Assembly: GCF_011075055.1 (NCBI RefSeq)
Contig: NW_025401172.1
Location: 61,241-125,240, forward strand
Direction: 5' to 3'
Origin: Mangifera indica
Lineage: Eukaryota; Streptophyta; Magnoliopsida; Sapindales; Anacardiaceae
DNA: 64,000 bases
This document shows positions 48,706 to 62,100 of this stretch, piece after piece (position 1 is the first letter of the stretch; each line of letters begins with the position of its first letter). The notes below the pieces were generated by a model, which did not search any database, had not been told where the DNA came from, and saw only the letters and a program-made list of their open reading frames with translations. Position numbers and translations under genes: made by a program.

Positions 48706-49449
48706 GGCCAACAGAGTTGTTGCCACCCAAGATTCGGTGTAATTCAAACTTATACCTGTCAACTTTTAAAAATTTAAAGTCTCACATATAAACCAAATTC
48801 TATTAAAATTATCAGTTAAAGTAAAAAAAAAAAACTATTATTTAACAAACAAAACTAAAATTTTATTATATTTTTTCATTTAATTTAAAAATCTAATAAT
48901 TTCTCTTATTCAAAGTTTGAAAAATAGCAATTTTCTCCATAAAGTTTTTTCTCGTTCTTTTCAGTGGCTTCCTTCTCAGCTGTTGATTGACCTTTCTTCC
49001 TCTGTCGACAACTCATTCCCCTACCCCCCCAAAATTATTTTCATCAAGACTAAAACCCTCCCTTTTCTCCATCTCAGACAAAGACAGAGCATCTTCACTT
49101 GAGATAGAGATGAGGGTCTTCATTGGGGTGGGGGAAAATTAGTCATCAACAGAAAAGAAGGGAAAGCCAACTGACTATTGGAAAGGAAGTCGTTAGAGAG
49201 AAGAAAAATCCCTAAAGAAAAATTATCACTTCCCAAACTTTGAAAAAAAAGAAAATTATTAAATTTTCAAACTGAGAAAAAAATATGACATAACTTTAAT
49301 TTTTTAATTTATTTCATTAATGGATAGTTTTATTCTTAACTTTATCTAAAAATTTTAATAAAATTCAACTCATAGATGAAATTTTGAGTTTTTGAAAATT
49401 GATAGACAAAAGTTTAAGATTAGGTAGGCTCCATGAAGCAAGTCCAACA
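48706..49449. mobile_element. Diverged MULE-like foldback element
   Basis: It starts ggccaacagagttgttgccacccaagattcg. It passes the landmarks 'aattttattatattttttc', 'caaagtttgaaaaatagca' and 'aaagttttttctc', with their inverses on the right, and ends near 'ggctccatgaagcaagtcc'. No target duplication is visible. It is the only copy found to the right of 25.4 kb. Confidence 0.6.
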
Positions 49450-49701
49450 TAGACACGGGCCAAGATAAATTAAAAGCGGATGGATTATGGATGGAGCAAT
49501 GAAATTGTAGAACCGCCACTGATAGATACAAGGAAAATGTCAATTGCTTTCTTCAAGGTATAACCAACGACTAATAAAAACGGCAACCATATGATTTGAT
49601 AATGAAAAATCAAAGCTGCAGCAGTGGTTCATAGGTAAGATATGGGACAAAGGACAAGATAAAGTTTGTCATCCCTTTTACTGACATATAGAAGTTCATA
49701 A
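49450..49701. other. 3' side of the BOLA4-like gene
   Basis: Short spacer that should hold the 3' untranslated part of the minus-strand gene. No other feature seen. Confidence 0.4.
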
Positions 49702-52700
49702 TCATTTCTGGGTTTCTGCTTCAGCTGGAGTTCTAGTAGTCATCTGGTCAACTGCATGAACTGTGCTTTGAAGCTCCTCCCATATAGCTTTGTACACCAT
49801 TCTCTGCCTGTTCACAGCCGATTTTCCTTCAAATGCGGATGAGACAACATCAATGCTGCAAATATAAGGTGAAACAACTCAATCTACATGAATCAATTAA
49901 AAAATATATATAGAAGAAGAGGAAGAAGAAGAAAACAAGCAGAATTAATCAATTTGATCAACACTAAAAGTGAAATGGGCAATTCAGAATTTAGCTCAAG
50001 TAGATAGTCCATAAATTCTTTTCATGTTTTTAAGCCAGATTACCTGAAACCTCCCAATATTTGTTGCACCTGAATAAAATTAATTAACTAACTAATCCTG
50101 ACTTCATCACATTCTATATAAAGGATGCAAAAAGGTTAAATAACTACATTGGCATTACAAAGGATCAACCATATGAACGCAGCAGCAAAATGAAGTACAG
50201 AAAAAATTATTACAGCAGCAAAAGGAAGTACATAAACATTCTTGCTGCAAGATATAGGGGGTGTCAACTATATATTATCATCAAAGTTCAAGACAACGAA
50301 CTAAATGTTGCATCTTTATGGTACTAAAAAACAAAAGACAAAAACTTCAGAGCATGAAAAGAAGTTGGCTCTTTAGAGTGTAAAAAAAATTGTAAAACAT
50401 ATGTCTAATAAAATATATAAAATATCTGGAGAAGAGCCATGGATGACCTTGATTCTATTAATCAACTGGTTTCTCCAGCAAACAAGAACTAGTTTAGGTC
50501 AATCCAAGATGCTACAAAACAATGAGACAAATAAATGAAACATAGAAATATCCTGCATACACAATTCTCAAAATAATTAGAGTCACACAATTTAACAAAA
50601 ATAAAGGAAAGCAACCAAAGATTAAATTTTTGTTCTCTAATTTTAATGTCCATGGGAACAGAATTGGAACTCACCTAACATGGCGACCATCCCCATATGC
50701 ATCTTTTACAGAGACCAATTCTGCATCTAGAGATTCCTTGATCTGTTGAAGCAATTGAATGTGTAGTTTTAAAAATGTTATATAATCCAATGAAATATCA
50801 TAAAAAAGAGGAAAAAATTAAAAAATAAAAGGAGCAACAGCTCTAAAGATGACATGAAACAAGATACCAGCAAGAGAAGAAAAAACAAAATGCAGATCAA
50901 ACAAAGCAGGTTTTGGGAATTCTGCAATTATCAAAAGAAAGTAAAAGAGGAAAAATAGGAGCTCCAAAACTACCAGGGCATTTGAAAATTTTCATTTTCG
51001 TATCCAGACGGGTATGGGTTTGAGAATAAGGTTCGAACTAAGCTCATCTTCATAGATCATTGTGTTTACCTCAGGCTTATGCATAACTGAGATATCATAA
51101 GGCTTATGTTTCATATAAATTAACTATTCACATGCTACATGGTGCTATGCCAAGATGCAATTTTTATCCAGCTTTATAGCTCCAGTTATAAACATAGATT
51201 GTCTTGGAGGTCAGTTGGGATGAGCCATCATTGAAGATAGTAATTTTGGGTATATGCAGGAGTGTAGGATTTTACATTTGGAGTACTTGAGGAACCAAAA
51301 CTAATTTTAATCTGGATTATAGATATTTAAATGGGTGGCATGCTGTAGGTAAAAGGTTCAAAACATCTACAATAAGGGAATTCCCATCATAAAAAGAATC
51401 CTGATTATTAGTTGAAGTATGAAAAACTGCTGTGGAAAAATGTTTGATCCAATCAACAACTTTGAAACTTTCAAAAACACTGTTGATTAAAAGCAGAAAA
51501 CCAACTGATGTAATTTTTCACTCCGTGTTTCAATTTTCATAATCATCCAAGATCTAGATCCAACAAGTATGACTTCATTGTTGGGTTTTTTAAGTTTAAA
51601 CATGAACAGCGGAATATTACAGTAAATTTTCCCAAAAACCCCAAACCCCTTTCCAAGATCAAGGTATAGATTTGAATACATTACATGTGGAACAAAGGGG
51701 GTTTAAGAACATACTACAGAACCCTAACCATATATCCTTTATTGGGTTTATAGAATTGGGATTTAGCAAACCTAGTGATTCGCTTAAGTCCAACGATGGG
51801 TCACCTCATGGACTAGTCCATTAAGGCAGACTATGAGGTTTAAAATATCACTTAAAGCTTCATCTTGGATCCACTGCAATAGGCTGGACACAAATCACCA
51901 ATCGATAGAGATCAAAATCATTGTTTCCAGAAAAAGAAATTCTCTCTATGTCAATGGTTCATTTGATTAATGGAAACAACTATCAAATAATATGCCCATG
52001 GTAGGATTGAGTTGGTCAATCCAATTTTGTTAGGTAGTTGTTTCAAAAATCAAGGAATGTTCCGAGGTAGACTCTACTTCTATACCTCAGTCCTGATAAG
52101 ATATGATGTGATGAAAAAATTCAATACATAGTAATCGTATTGTTGACAAGTTTGGGTGTTCCACTAACTCTTTATTAATTGAGTGACTATGATGTTTTGC
52201 TAGAGGTCAATATTGTTTTATAAATTAATAGATAATTAATTATAAATTAATCATGATTCTATTTACTACCAACATGACAAGGAATCTATGGGTCACACAT
52301 ATAAAAGAGATTGACTTACCAAGGTTTAATGAAGTTTTGGGATTATAACTATTGAATGAATCACTATCATTTCCAGGGAGCTGAGATATAATCGAGGCTC
52401 TGAAAAGTGTTCTAACATCATTAGGACACTTAAGAGTCCTAATTACATTAAGACTTAGAAACTCCTTGTTGAGCTAGGATTCGTTGGGTTTTCCGAGAAC
52501 GGTGATTTTGTTCTCAATCGATGGATGATTTGGATCTAGTCTTTTGCAATGGATCAAACCTTTTATGATGGATCCAAGACTTATTTCATTAAGGTTTAAG
52601 TGATATTTTAAGTCTCACGGATTTCTCTAACGGGCTAGTCTATGAGGTGACCCAATATTGGACTTTAGTAAATCACAAAGTTCACTAAAAACCCAATAAA

Positions 52701-54845
52701 GGAGAGATGAGGCTTTATGAAGGGCTTTTTACAGTTTTCAGGGGCTAAATAAGTTAGTATATAAAAAAACTTATGCAGCCCCAAAAAGTATCATTCAATA
52801 CACACCCAATAAAGAGAACTCATAGGAAAACCCTAATTCATTAGAGTTTTCCACATACACCTTTGCTCCCTCAGAAACCCTTGTCCTTTTTCACCTTACT
52901 TAGCAGTTGATTTGATTCTCTTGCTTCATAATATACATTGTTGACTTTGGAGTCTTCATGTGTGCAAGTAGCAGTTGTTCTATGCTTGGACAGGTTTGTA
53001 GAAGCAATTCAGAAACCCAAAGGCAAAATTGCTGGTACGTATATGCTCTTACACCCCCTTTGATCCACATGTTATATATTTGTATCTACACTGAAATCTT
53101 GGAGAGGGGTTTTGAGACTGCTTTTATTCATGTTCAAACCCCAAAAACCCTACAGTGTGTTATTCCCATAAGGCATTACAATTTTTCAAATCATCAAAAA
53201 CTTGATAACCATAAGCTTAATTTTCTATTCAAGCCTTCATTGACAACTTTTTGATTGACAAGGCACCCAATACCAAATGAGGTGAAACTAAACACTATTG
53301 ATTCTTCATTAAAAATTAAAAAAAACCCAAGCTAAATGAGTATTGCAACCCATGCTATCATTCTCTAGATGACATTTTCCCTTACCCTAAAGCCAAGAAA
53401 GAAGGCTTAATCCCAGCCATAGTTTGGGCTCAAGAAAAGCAATTATATGTTGTAACACCCGAGGTCCAATAGCCCGGCCCACTGTCAAGATATTGTCCAC
53501 TTTGGACACACAGTCCATCATGGTTTTTGCTATTGGGCTTTGCAACCCAAAACGCGTCTTAACAGTTAAGGAGCTCACAAGCTATTTAACCAATCTAATT
53601 CTCCCACCACTAACCAATGTGGGATCCATAGACAGAACACACACAGACCCAGCATCTCTCCCGTGCTTTGTCGATGTGGGATTCGCCTAAGGTTATCACA
53701 TACACCCCCCTTATGGGACTCAGCGTCCTCGCTGAGGTTTGCCCCACCATCGTTCAAGAGGACACGCGGAGCTGCTCTGATACCATTTGTAACACCCCAG
53801 GTCCAATAGCCCGGTCCACTGTCAAGATATTATCCACTTTGGACACACAGTCCATCATGGTTTTTGCTATTGGGCTTTGCAACCCAAAACGCATTTTAAC
53901 AGTTAAGGAGCTCACAGGCTATTTAACCAATTCAATTCTCCCACCACTAACCAATGTGGGATCCAAAGACAGAGCACACACAGACCCAACATCTCTCCCG
54001 TGCTTTGTCGATGTGGGATTCGCCTAAGGGTATCACATATGTCTTTCAAAATAATGGTATGGGGCAATTCCATATACCAGCCCATGCTGATATGAATAGA
54101 CAACATCACTGCCCAGCTTATGAGAGAGAATATTTATTTATATCTCTTGAAGTGCCAACGAGGGATCAATTTCCTAGTCCAAAGTGATGGCTTGTCGAAA
54201 AAAATTGCATGGGATATTTTATATAATATCATGTCCAAGTCAATCCAGTAGAGATTTTGATAGCACAGAGCCGTTTAATAGAAAATTAAGGCGCCTCCAA
54301 ACTATAATCATCACTAACCAAGATGCTAACTTGAAATATATAACTAATAAAGATGAAAACACCTGAATTCTGAATATTTTTCCTTCAAAAAAATTTCTAT
54401 TTATTGTTCGGATAAAATATAAAGAACATGCCTCAGCTAACCTAATAAAACCATTTCAGCTCACTCTTTAGTTAGGTAATCACAAAAACCCAATAAAATT
54501 TAATCTTTGAAAATTAACAATAAAATTGAAAAATAAAATTACCTTTTTCTCCATAGATTGCATGAGAGGAGAGTCAATAGAGCCAGCATCATTGACGTGG
54601 GTGGCTTTAGTGGTGAACCCACGGTAACCCGCAAAACCAAACCTCGAGGAGTTGGATGCTACATCACTATTTCTATGGATTTGAAGCTTGTTTCTGCTGC
54701 TATAGTTGCGAGACAACAAGAAGCTTTCGTTTACATAGATTCTAGTTTTGCAAAGAAACAGTCTCTTTGATGGAAGAAGGTACTCACAAAAGCTCCTAGA
54801 TGTTGACGAGAAAACGTGCGGATGAGACATCAGGGTCTTGGCCAT
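49702..54845 (-). CDS. BOLA4: BolA-like protein, BOLA4 type, 3 exons
   Basis: Organelle BolA-family protein. These bind monothiol glutaredoxins and take part in Fe-S cluster supply; Arabidopsis BOLA4 is dual-targeted to plastids and mitochondria. Exons on the minus strand are 54845-54543, 50742-50675 and 49855-49702, joined by GT..AG introns of 3800 and 819 bp into 174 residues, close to family size. Residues 1 to about 78 are Ser/Arg-rich and basic with few acids, a targeting presequence. The BolA fold begins around [19 protein letters not shown] and continues with [11 protein letters not shown], where the His is a conserved ligand. It ends with [20 protein letters not shown] and HAVDQMTT. 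No Cys ligand lies in the variable loop. Intron 1 is swollen by retroelements (TRIM at 53451; inverted repeat at 51733). The coding part is intact. Confidence 0.94.
51733..52705. mobile_element. Inverted-repeat block in BOLA4 intron 1, probably LTR-derived
   Basis: The arm 51733-51872 (atcctttattgggttt ... gggtcacctcatggactagt ... ttaaaatatcacttaaa ... cttggatcc) recurs inverted at 52570-52705, with mismatches and small gaps. About 700 bp separate the arms. Words in the middle and right (atgggtcacacatataaaa, gtatataaaaaaacttatg) resemble the copia-type LTR blocks at 12352 and 37349. It may be a foldback element or two opposed LTR fragments. No target duplication was found. Confidence 0.55.
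53451..54037 (-). mobile_element. TRIM retroelement, complete, 587 bp
   Basis: A terminal-repeat retrotransposon in miniature, read on the minus strand, the same direction as the host gene. The two LTRs are exactly 250 bp each (53788-54037 and 53451-53700), start TGTGAT and end TTACA, and differ at about 12 positions by eye. The 87-bp interior has a primer-binding site TGGTATCAGAGC (53785-53774, 2 nt after the 5' LTR), complementary to plant initiator tRNA-Met. It also has a purine tract (aaggggggtg, 53713-53702) next to the 3' LTR. A perfect 5-bp target duplication, tatgt, flanks it (53446-53450, 54038-54042). It encodes no protein. Confidence 0.95.
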
Positions 54846-56154
54846 GGCTGCAAAGAGGCGCAGACACAGTTGTGAATTTGAAGTGGGCCCTTTTTGCCTC
54901 TGTTTTCCCGTCCTGGAAAATGCTAATTATAGCCCTAATTTGTAATCGCTTCCTTAAATATCTTTGGGCGTTTAAACCTGGGCTGGGCTCTGAATTATTT
55001 TTCATCTAAAGGTAAATTATCATGTTGCAAAAATAATCTTTATTTTTCTCTAATTTTTTATTAACCTAACTAAGGTATGTATGGTTTGGATTAATACAGT
55101 TGGAGGGTCTTTTCAAACTAAATTAAAAAAATAGTTTAAAATTTTTTTAGAGTAAACTAAACCATTTTAAATTATAAATCAAATTAAAATTATACGATTC
55201 GATTCAGTTTAAATTATAGTTTTAACATATTAAAATCATTTACTTATAAATTTATATATTATTTAGTAAAATTAATTGAATTATAGTTTTTTAAAATATA
55301 ACATAACCATGTAAAATAAATATGAAATATATATACAACATATATATAAAGAAAATGATAAAATAAATATTAAAAAATAAATTATACCCCTGATTGTTTA
55401 TCGAAAACTTCTATCAACTATACTTATTTATATGTATTTTAAAAAAATAATGTTTACAGTTTGATTCAAAAATATCACCCAAACCGCAACCTAACTGAAA
55501 ATTATTTTAAAAAAATTTATCAATCTAAATCAAATCATTTTACAAACCAAATCAAATTATAAATTTCAAATTGTTTGATATAATTTTACGGTTTAAACTG
55601 AATTATACGTACTCTTAAACCTAACCTCAATATCTTCAATATAGATTTTTTGTACAATTTAGTTGAGAATTTATGATATTCAATTGGAAGAAAAGTGAAG
55701 GAGAGTGGGGAAGACACATAAAATAGAAAATTACTTCTATTTTGCTGTTTTGGGACAAACAGGAAATTTTTGGGTCTCCAATGGTGTGGGTGGAAATGTT
55801 TCATATACAAATTAATAGATATATCATACACTACCAATGAACAATCCAAAACTACACCTTTACAACAAAATCATCACTACTCATGATTAAATTTTTTCAT
55901 TAGATTAATTCAATCATCAAATTGTATACATTTTTCATAACAGTCAAAGTGTATTGTTTATATACAAATTTAATAAATGACTAAATTGTTGCTATGCATT
56001 TTTCTGTGACTAAAGATAAATGACCTGCTCTGCACAAATTGATGCAGACTCAGATTACAAGAAGAGTGCAAGAATATCTTTTTACCTGAATTACCAAACC
56101 TCCCAAACAATCAATGCCTAGTGAGAAAATTAAAGTTATCTGCTTGGCGAAGCT
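54846..56154. other. Intergenic region between the BOLA4-like and SMUBP-2-like genes
   Basis: The first 200 bp should hold the promoter of the BOLA4-like gene. A block at about 55075-55620 is AT-rich with 'tttaaactaaaccatttt' words and their inverses at both sides, possibly a worn hAT-like MITE. The frame at 55586-55849 has no features. The last part is the 3' side of the next gene. Confidence 0.4.
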
Positions 56155-59100
56155 TTAACTGATGGATGGCAATGTCGGGTTCATGCCAAGTCCAGATCCC
56201 CCGAATTTACCAGGTTCAGCATGCTTCACTCTACCAAAATATCGTATATGGCGCAACAGCCTGGCCAGGAAAGTATTGTGGCATATTGTTGAACTATCAC
56301 ATACAACTGCTACATGTTTACGTGCCCTTGTTATCGCAACATTCATTCGCCTACTATCTCCAAGAAATCCAACAGCTCCCAGCGTGTTTGAGCGAACCTG
56401 AAAATAATGCACATAAGCGCTTGAAATGTGTAAAAATTGGATTCTGACTTCTTAAGAATATAACTCATTGCAACTGATAATGCATCCAGAAATATAAAAT
56501 TCTCAATATAGTATTTGAAAATAATTCGGGTCTAAAGATAATCTAACTCCCTAGTCTTCCATTTCAGTCGAAACCACAGCAAGGAAGTATTCTCATGGAT
56601 TCAAAGACATTTCCCCTACCATAGAAATATTTTCATGCACCAGGTAACAAGAAAAATATATTGTGAGGGATAGGCTGCCTAATTTCTAATTTAGATTGTT
56701 TCAGTGTCTTCATATAAACCCACAGTGATCTGAAAGTCAGTCTCTACAATGCTAAATTAAAATTTCATTACTGGGATGGTTCATGTATAAAAGATTATAA
56801 CTTCTAACAATGGCTTTCTTCTTGAAGAAAGAAACCAAAATGTTAATGGAAGGTCTCAAAAAAGAAGACAGTCTATTCCTTTTGCCAGATATGAGTAAAA
56901 TCCAAGACCTTTTGGACCCCACCACATCCAATCAAGCAGTTGAGCAAAGGCTCAGGAGCAGTAAGTATAATCTTCAAAAGCTATAAAGTGATGAGTGCGA
57001 CCTCAGAATTAGAATAGAACCATACCATTGATATAATCACTGCATCAGCATCACGGCCTTGAAAGCTATCAATAGTTGCAACCTCAACACCTGCAGCCTC
57101 CGGAAGCTCATCAAGCCTATCCCTCAAGAGTTGCACCTGAGCAACATAAGGAGATTGCACTGCGATTGCTGTTGGGCTAACACCTGCATGGTAGATCCAA
57201 AAACAAACATGAATATTCCTTGTTCATGGATTCATGATTTATTTATCTCACAAACAGATATTGTAAAACAAAAAATGTAAAGCCCAAAATACAGAATCAT
57301 TCTGAGCTCCAGGATGTCCAAAGGAAATTAAACTCTATATTTCACTCCAGACTAAAACTCTACAAGTAAGTCCTTAGATTTCTAAATTATTGCTTCCAGT
57401 AAAATTTCAACATAAGAAATAAAATGTAGAATTCACATGAATACTCAGAAAAGTGATTAGTGAAAATGTTAGTTTATGATAGTCATGTCATTTTGAGTTT
57501 GATACGAACTTTGGGAGAACAACATCTCAAATGCTAGTTATTAAGATTGGAGAACCCAAAACTATATAAACCCCACATTAAAAGTCCATACTTTCCAATA
57601 TGGGATCTAAGTTATATATCTTATACTTAGGATCTTAATATATCATCACGCTTCACAGCCCTGACGGCCATATGGGTTGGTTACACGCTATCTCCCTACT
57701 AGCCTTAGACGAACACTGCAATGTCAGCGTCACCACTGGCACCGCATGATTGCCATTGAAAGATATGGTGCTGGCTCTGATACCAAATAATATAATGGGA
57801 GAACCACACCTTAAAATCTAACTATTAAAATTGGGAAACCTATAACTGTATAAACCCTACATTAGAAGCTCATATTTTCCAATGTGGGATTCAAGTCCCA
57901 AACCTTGCACTTGAAATTCTAACAGAGTCTTTTAGCTACCGGGTTGCAGATAATCAGTAACTTTAAAGAAGGTTACATTTGTCTAGTAGTTGAGCTACAA
58001 GAATATGTAACATAAGTAGGCATACATATTATTTGTACATTCACATGGAAAAAAATGAAAATTTTCCACTCTTTACAAGTGTTTTCTCTCTTTAAACTTT
58101 CAATAGAAATCATTTATGTCCACACAGATAAACTTTCAAATTTAAATTACCAAATCAAACTTCTTACTATATGTGCAGCCCATATATATAAATAGGCTGT
58201 CCAATTCAATTGAGTGTAATGTCAGGAACAACTTGAACATAAGTTTTAGATTTACCAGCATAAATCAAGGAAAAGACATGCTGCATTATTATTTCTGCCT
58301 CCCCTTCATTGTAAAATGAGCCTGTGCCAGCTAGATCAAAATGCTCTTCACAACCAACAGATAAACCTCCATATGGCTTTCTTGTATCAAGCAACAACAA
58401 TGGACATTGCGTTATCCAAGTGGGCTGCAACAACAGATGGAAACGCTTTCAAGTAATTCTTTGTAATCTTCAGTAAAAGATTATACCATTACAAGCTATG
58501 TGTTTCTAAAGGTCTCTTACAGCAAAATTTAAGTTCATTTGAAAATTCTTAATAAAGATAATTTCTGATTGTCCACAGAATAATAGGCACTGCATTTCCA
58601 CGTAGCTAAGTCTTTAATTTATGTAAGAAGGTTAATCAATCACAAAATTCTTTCTGCTGCAATGGTACTAGAAGAATCCTAGAAACTTTAATATGGAAAA
58701 GACTGGAAACTACCTAAAGCAACAGAATAACTGTTTGCATTTTAATAAAACCATTTAACAGTTACCACTTATATTTTCATGTCAAGATCTGTTTAATAAA
58801 TCATCCACAATTATCAAGATTCTGTAGTAGATAAAATGAAAATCAAGAAGCATCCATGCTTTATGAGAGACACAAATTGCTTGAAAGTAAGCTGGTCTCT
58901 GAACCAAACTAATAAACCAAGTGAATTGACTAACCAGATATTCAATAAATTGGGTACAATAAATTATTGTTTATTTTGAGGTATTTAATACAATATCGTA
59001 TTTTAACTAGTGTAGCAGAAAGTTATGCACAAAATTATGAAGTCAATAATATTTCTACACCCAAAAGTACCTTGCAGCAAATAATTTTACATGCTATCCT

Positions 59101-62100
59101 TCAACAGATTACTTCCATCAACAAATCAATGATTCCAAAAGACAACAAAGAAAGAAGGAAAATCATTTTGATGGTTCAGGAAGCCTTAAGGATAGTACAT
59201 CCTATTAGAGTCAGACTGACAAAAGCTAACAAAAATCTCTATCAGGGAAAGCTCTATTTTAGACATTGCCAACCATCTATTGCATTTAATGAGTGTTCTT
59301 TCTTTAGATTCTTTGGACTGTTTACTTAATGCCATATCCATCACCATCAACTAAAAATTGAGGATAATATAAGCTGAGTTTCAGCCAAAGCAAGCACTAT
59401 GAAGCCAAGTATAAAGCAAATATTGGGAACTATACTGAGCAGTGAAATACTATAAAAGTAATATTTCAAACACAAGAAAGTAGTGTATCTAGTGGATTAT
59501 TCTTAAATAGTTATCATACCTTGACAAATGGAGAATCAACAAGAAGATGGCCAGCAACAGTTGAAGAGGAGATTAGTGATCCGCCATACATCTCCTTAGA
59601 GGCCCAACTAGCTATTGCATCATTCATACGGTACTGGGTTGTCAATTTTGCAGTAAGAACACCATCATGCATATTTGAAGCTCTTTCCAGCAGGGATACT
59701 CCAAGGCCACCTTCCAAGGCTTTTCTAGATAAAATCACTGGAGCAAGTTGGCATTGGTCACCAGCAAGAATACAACGTTTCCCCTGCAGTATTGGAATCC
59801 AGCAAGAAGGTTCAATTGCCTGCCCTGCTTCATCTATGACAACCAGGTCAAATGTACCTAGCTTACGAATCAAAGGGTCAGCAGCTCCAGTATTAGTGGC
59901 AAGCACCACCTTGGCACTTGATATTACTTCCTTTATTGTTTCCTTCTCCTTTTTCTTTAGTGTCTTCCCAAGCTGTTTCAGGAGCTGGCGAATGCCAGCA
60001 GCTAATGAATCATCCTTTAAACAATGTCTCAAATCTTTTCTAAGATCTGACTTCTTCCTTTCAAACTCCATCAGAAAACTAGCAAGCTTTGAATTGACAA
60101 TTTCACCCAAAGACTTTGATGCTACAGCTGGTGATATGCGTGCTGGATTTCCAACCCGTACAATATCTAACCCAATATCAGAAAGTTTTTCAACCATATT
60201 GTCAACAGCTGCATTTGTAGGTGCTGTCACTAGGACCCTTTCACCTTGTTGAACAGCAAGTATGATAAGTTCCTTTAGCAAACCAGTCTTTCCAGTACCA
60301 GGAGGGCCTTGGACAATCAGCAACGGCCGCTTCTTATTTAAGCCTAAGGCAACCGCCCTTTTTTGGGAAACATCAAAAATTCCATTCTCCAACTGTCCAT
60401 TCAATTTTACTTCTGCCCAGTCAGCTATATCATTCTCTTCCAGCCATGAAACATCTTCCCTGTCTCCAAATAGTGTAGCCACCACAGAAATTGAAGGACT
60501 TTTCTTATGCAAACCATTCTTCTGAAGCAGCATCAATGCTTCACAATTGCGCTGCAAGCAGACAAAGACACCATCACAAAAAGAAGAGGAGGCATTAAAC
60601 CAAATCTAAAACAGGTTTGTGCCTAATAATAGTGGCAAAATGGTACAACATTCCAACACCTGCAACCTTATACACCAGAAAAGCGGAAATTTGATACAAC
60701 AAACTACCAAGGATTAATTTAAGAGTAACTACCTCAGCTGAATGTTTGAATTCACTGGGCTTTGTGGTAAATCGTTTTCCAATTTATATAATGAAGTCTC
60801 AAGGTAACTGTTACAGTATATTCTAATAAAAAATATTAAATTATATTTTTAAAAATTTTCTGACAGAAGCAAGGTTATACAGTTTATGATCTTCCAGTAT
60901 GCATAATTTACTATTACCAGAACTTTAACTATAAAGGTCAACTAATTGGCAGAACAAAAGTGTCTATTTCTAATAATATATACACAATACACAATCTAAG
61001 TATTCACACAACCCAACAAATCAGATTAAGTTGATAGAACACAAAGGCAGAAAAAAATATAAGCTTTCTATATATTTTGATGTCCATACGGTATAAAACC
61101 CAAACAAATTCCACACAATCTTGTCTTTCATTACCATAATTGGTTTAAAGGGAAAATACTGTAATATGGCAGAGAACTAAATAGTCAATAAAATTTTGAA
61201 AGTTCACAAAATGTGTTCTGTTTTGAAAAAAATTTAGGAAAATTATACTCATCTATTCATGACCAAAAAATAGAGTTTGTGAAACTTCTCATGCAATAAC
61301 TTTGTTAAGATCATAGCTTTTGACTTTCTTTCTTTCTTTCACTTCTAAAATCATCATTCACATTGATTCTTACCTTAGAGATGTAGAAACACTTTGAAGA
61401 TGCAGATAGAAACAGTTAATTTACTGACAAAAAACATCTAGATTCCTCAATTATACAGAACACTTACCCTTTCATTAGAAAAAAAAAGGAATGTAATTAA
61501 TTAGTAAGGTGAATTTAGAACAACAGGGAAGAAAAATTTGTCAGGTATCAAAATCAACCAAGGGATAAAGCTAATAAACCTTCCACTAAGATAAATTAAT
61601 AAATAAAAAAAACAAGAAACTAGCAAAGACCTTGCAGAAAATCCAGCTAATATAGCAAGAGTGAAGTAAGAACTTATGCTTTAAAGGATGGCTATAATTC
61701 AGGAGGTTAGAAGAGACCATGGCATGAAAACATGATAATAAGAGCAGGTCAGAAAGTGAGTATCAAGAAAGTAGACGAGGACCTCAGCAGTAGGATTTAA
61801 CACGATTTAGGAAAAGATTGTCTATATTAGGCCACTTTTGTCATGTCCCCTTTTCAAGTATAGGTAATTACAGCAGTAATGGCATAGAATCTCTCATTAC
61901 CATGATAAAGACTATGAATACAAATATTGGAATATGTAATAGTCACTACAGGAGCAGCCTTGTACCATTTAAGTTGCATCTCAAAGCAACATAAGAAGCC
62001 TTTGGGTTATAATCTACAATCTTTATCCCAATGCAATACAAAATCCAAAAGTAACCATATGGACTCCATTCATTAGGTACCTCATAAGTGAGTGTATCAG

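Noticed and set aside
53451..54037. Cassandra-type TRIM carrying a 5S-rRNA-like LTR
   Set aside because: The LTRs do not show the 5S internal promoter words I would expect, so I left the family unnamed.
53424..54109. Several 65-119 codon frames with repeated peptide
   Set aside because: They run through the two LTRs of the TRIM element, and the repeats in the peptides are simply the LTR repeat.
59521..60525. Plus-strand frames of 243 and 87 codons
   Set aside because: They are shadows opposite exon 4 of the helicase gene, which carries all the catalytic motifs on the minus strand.
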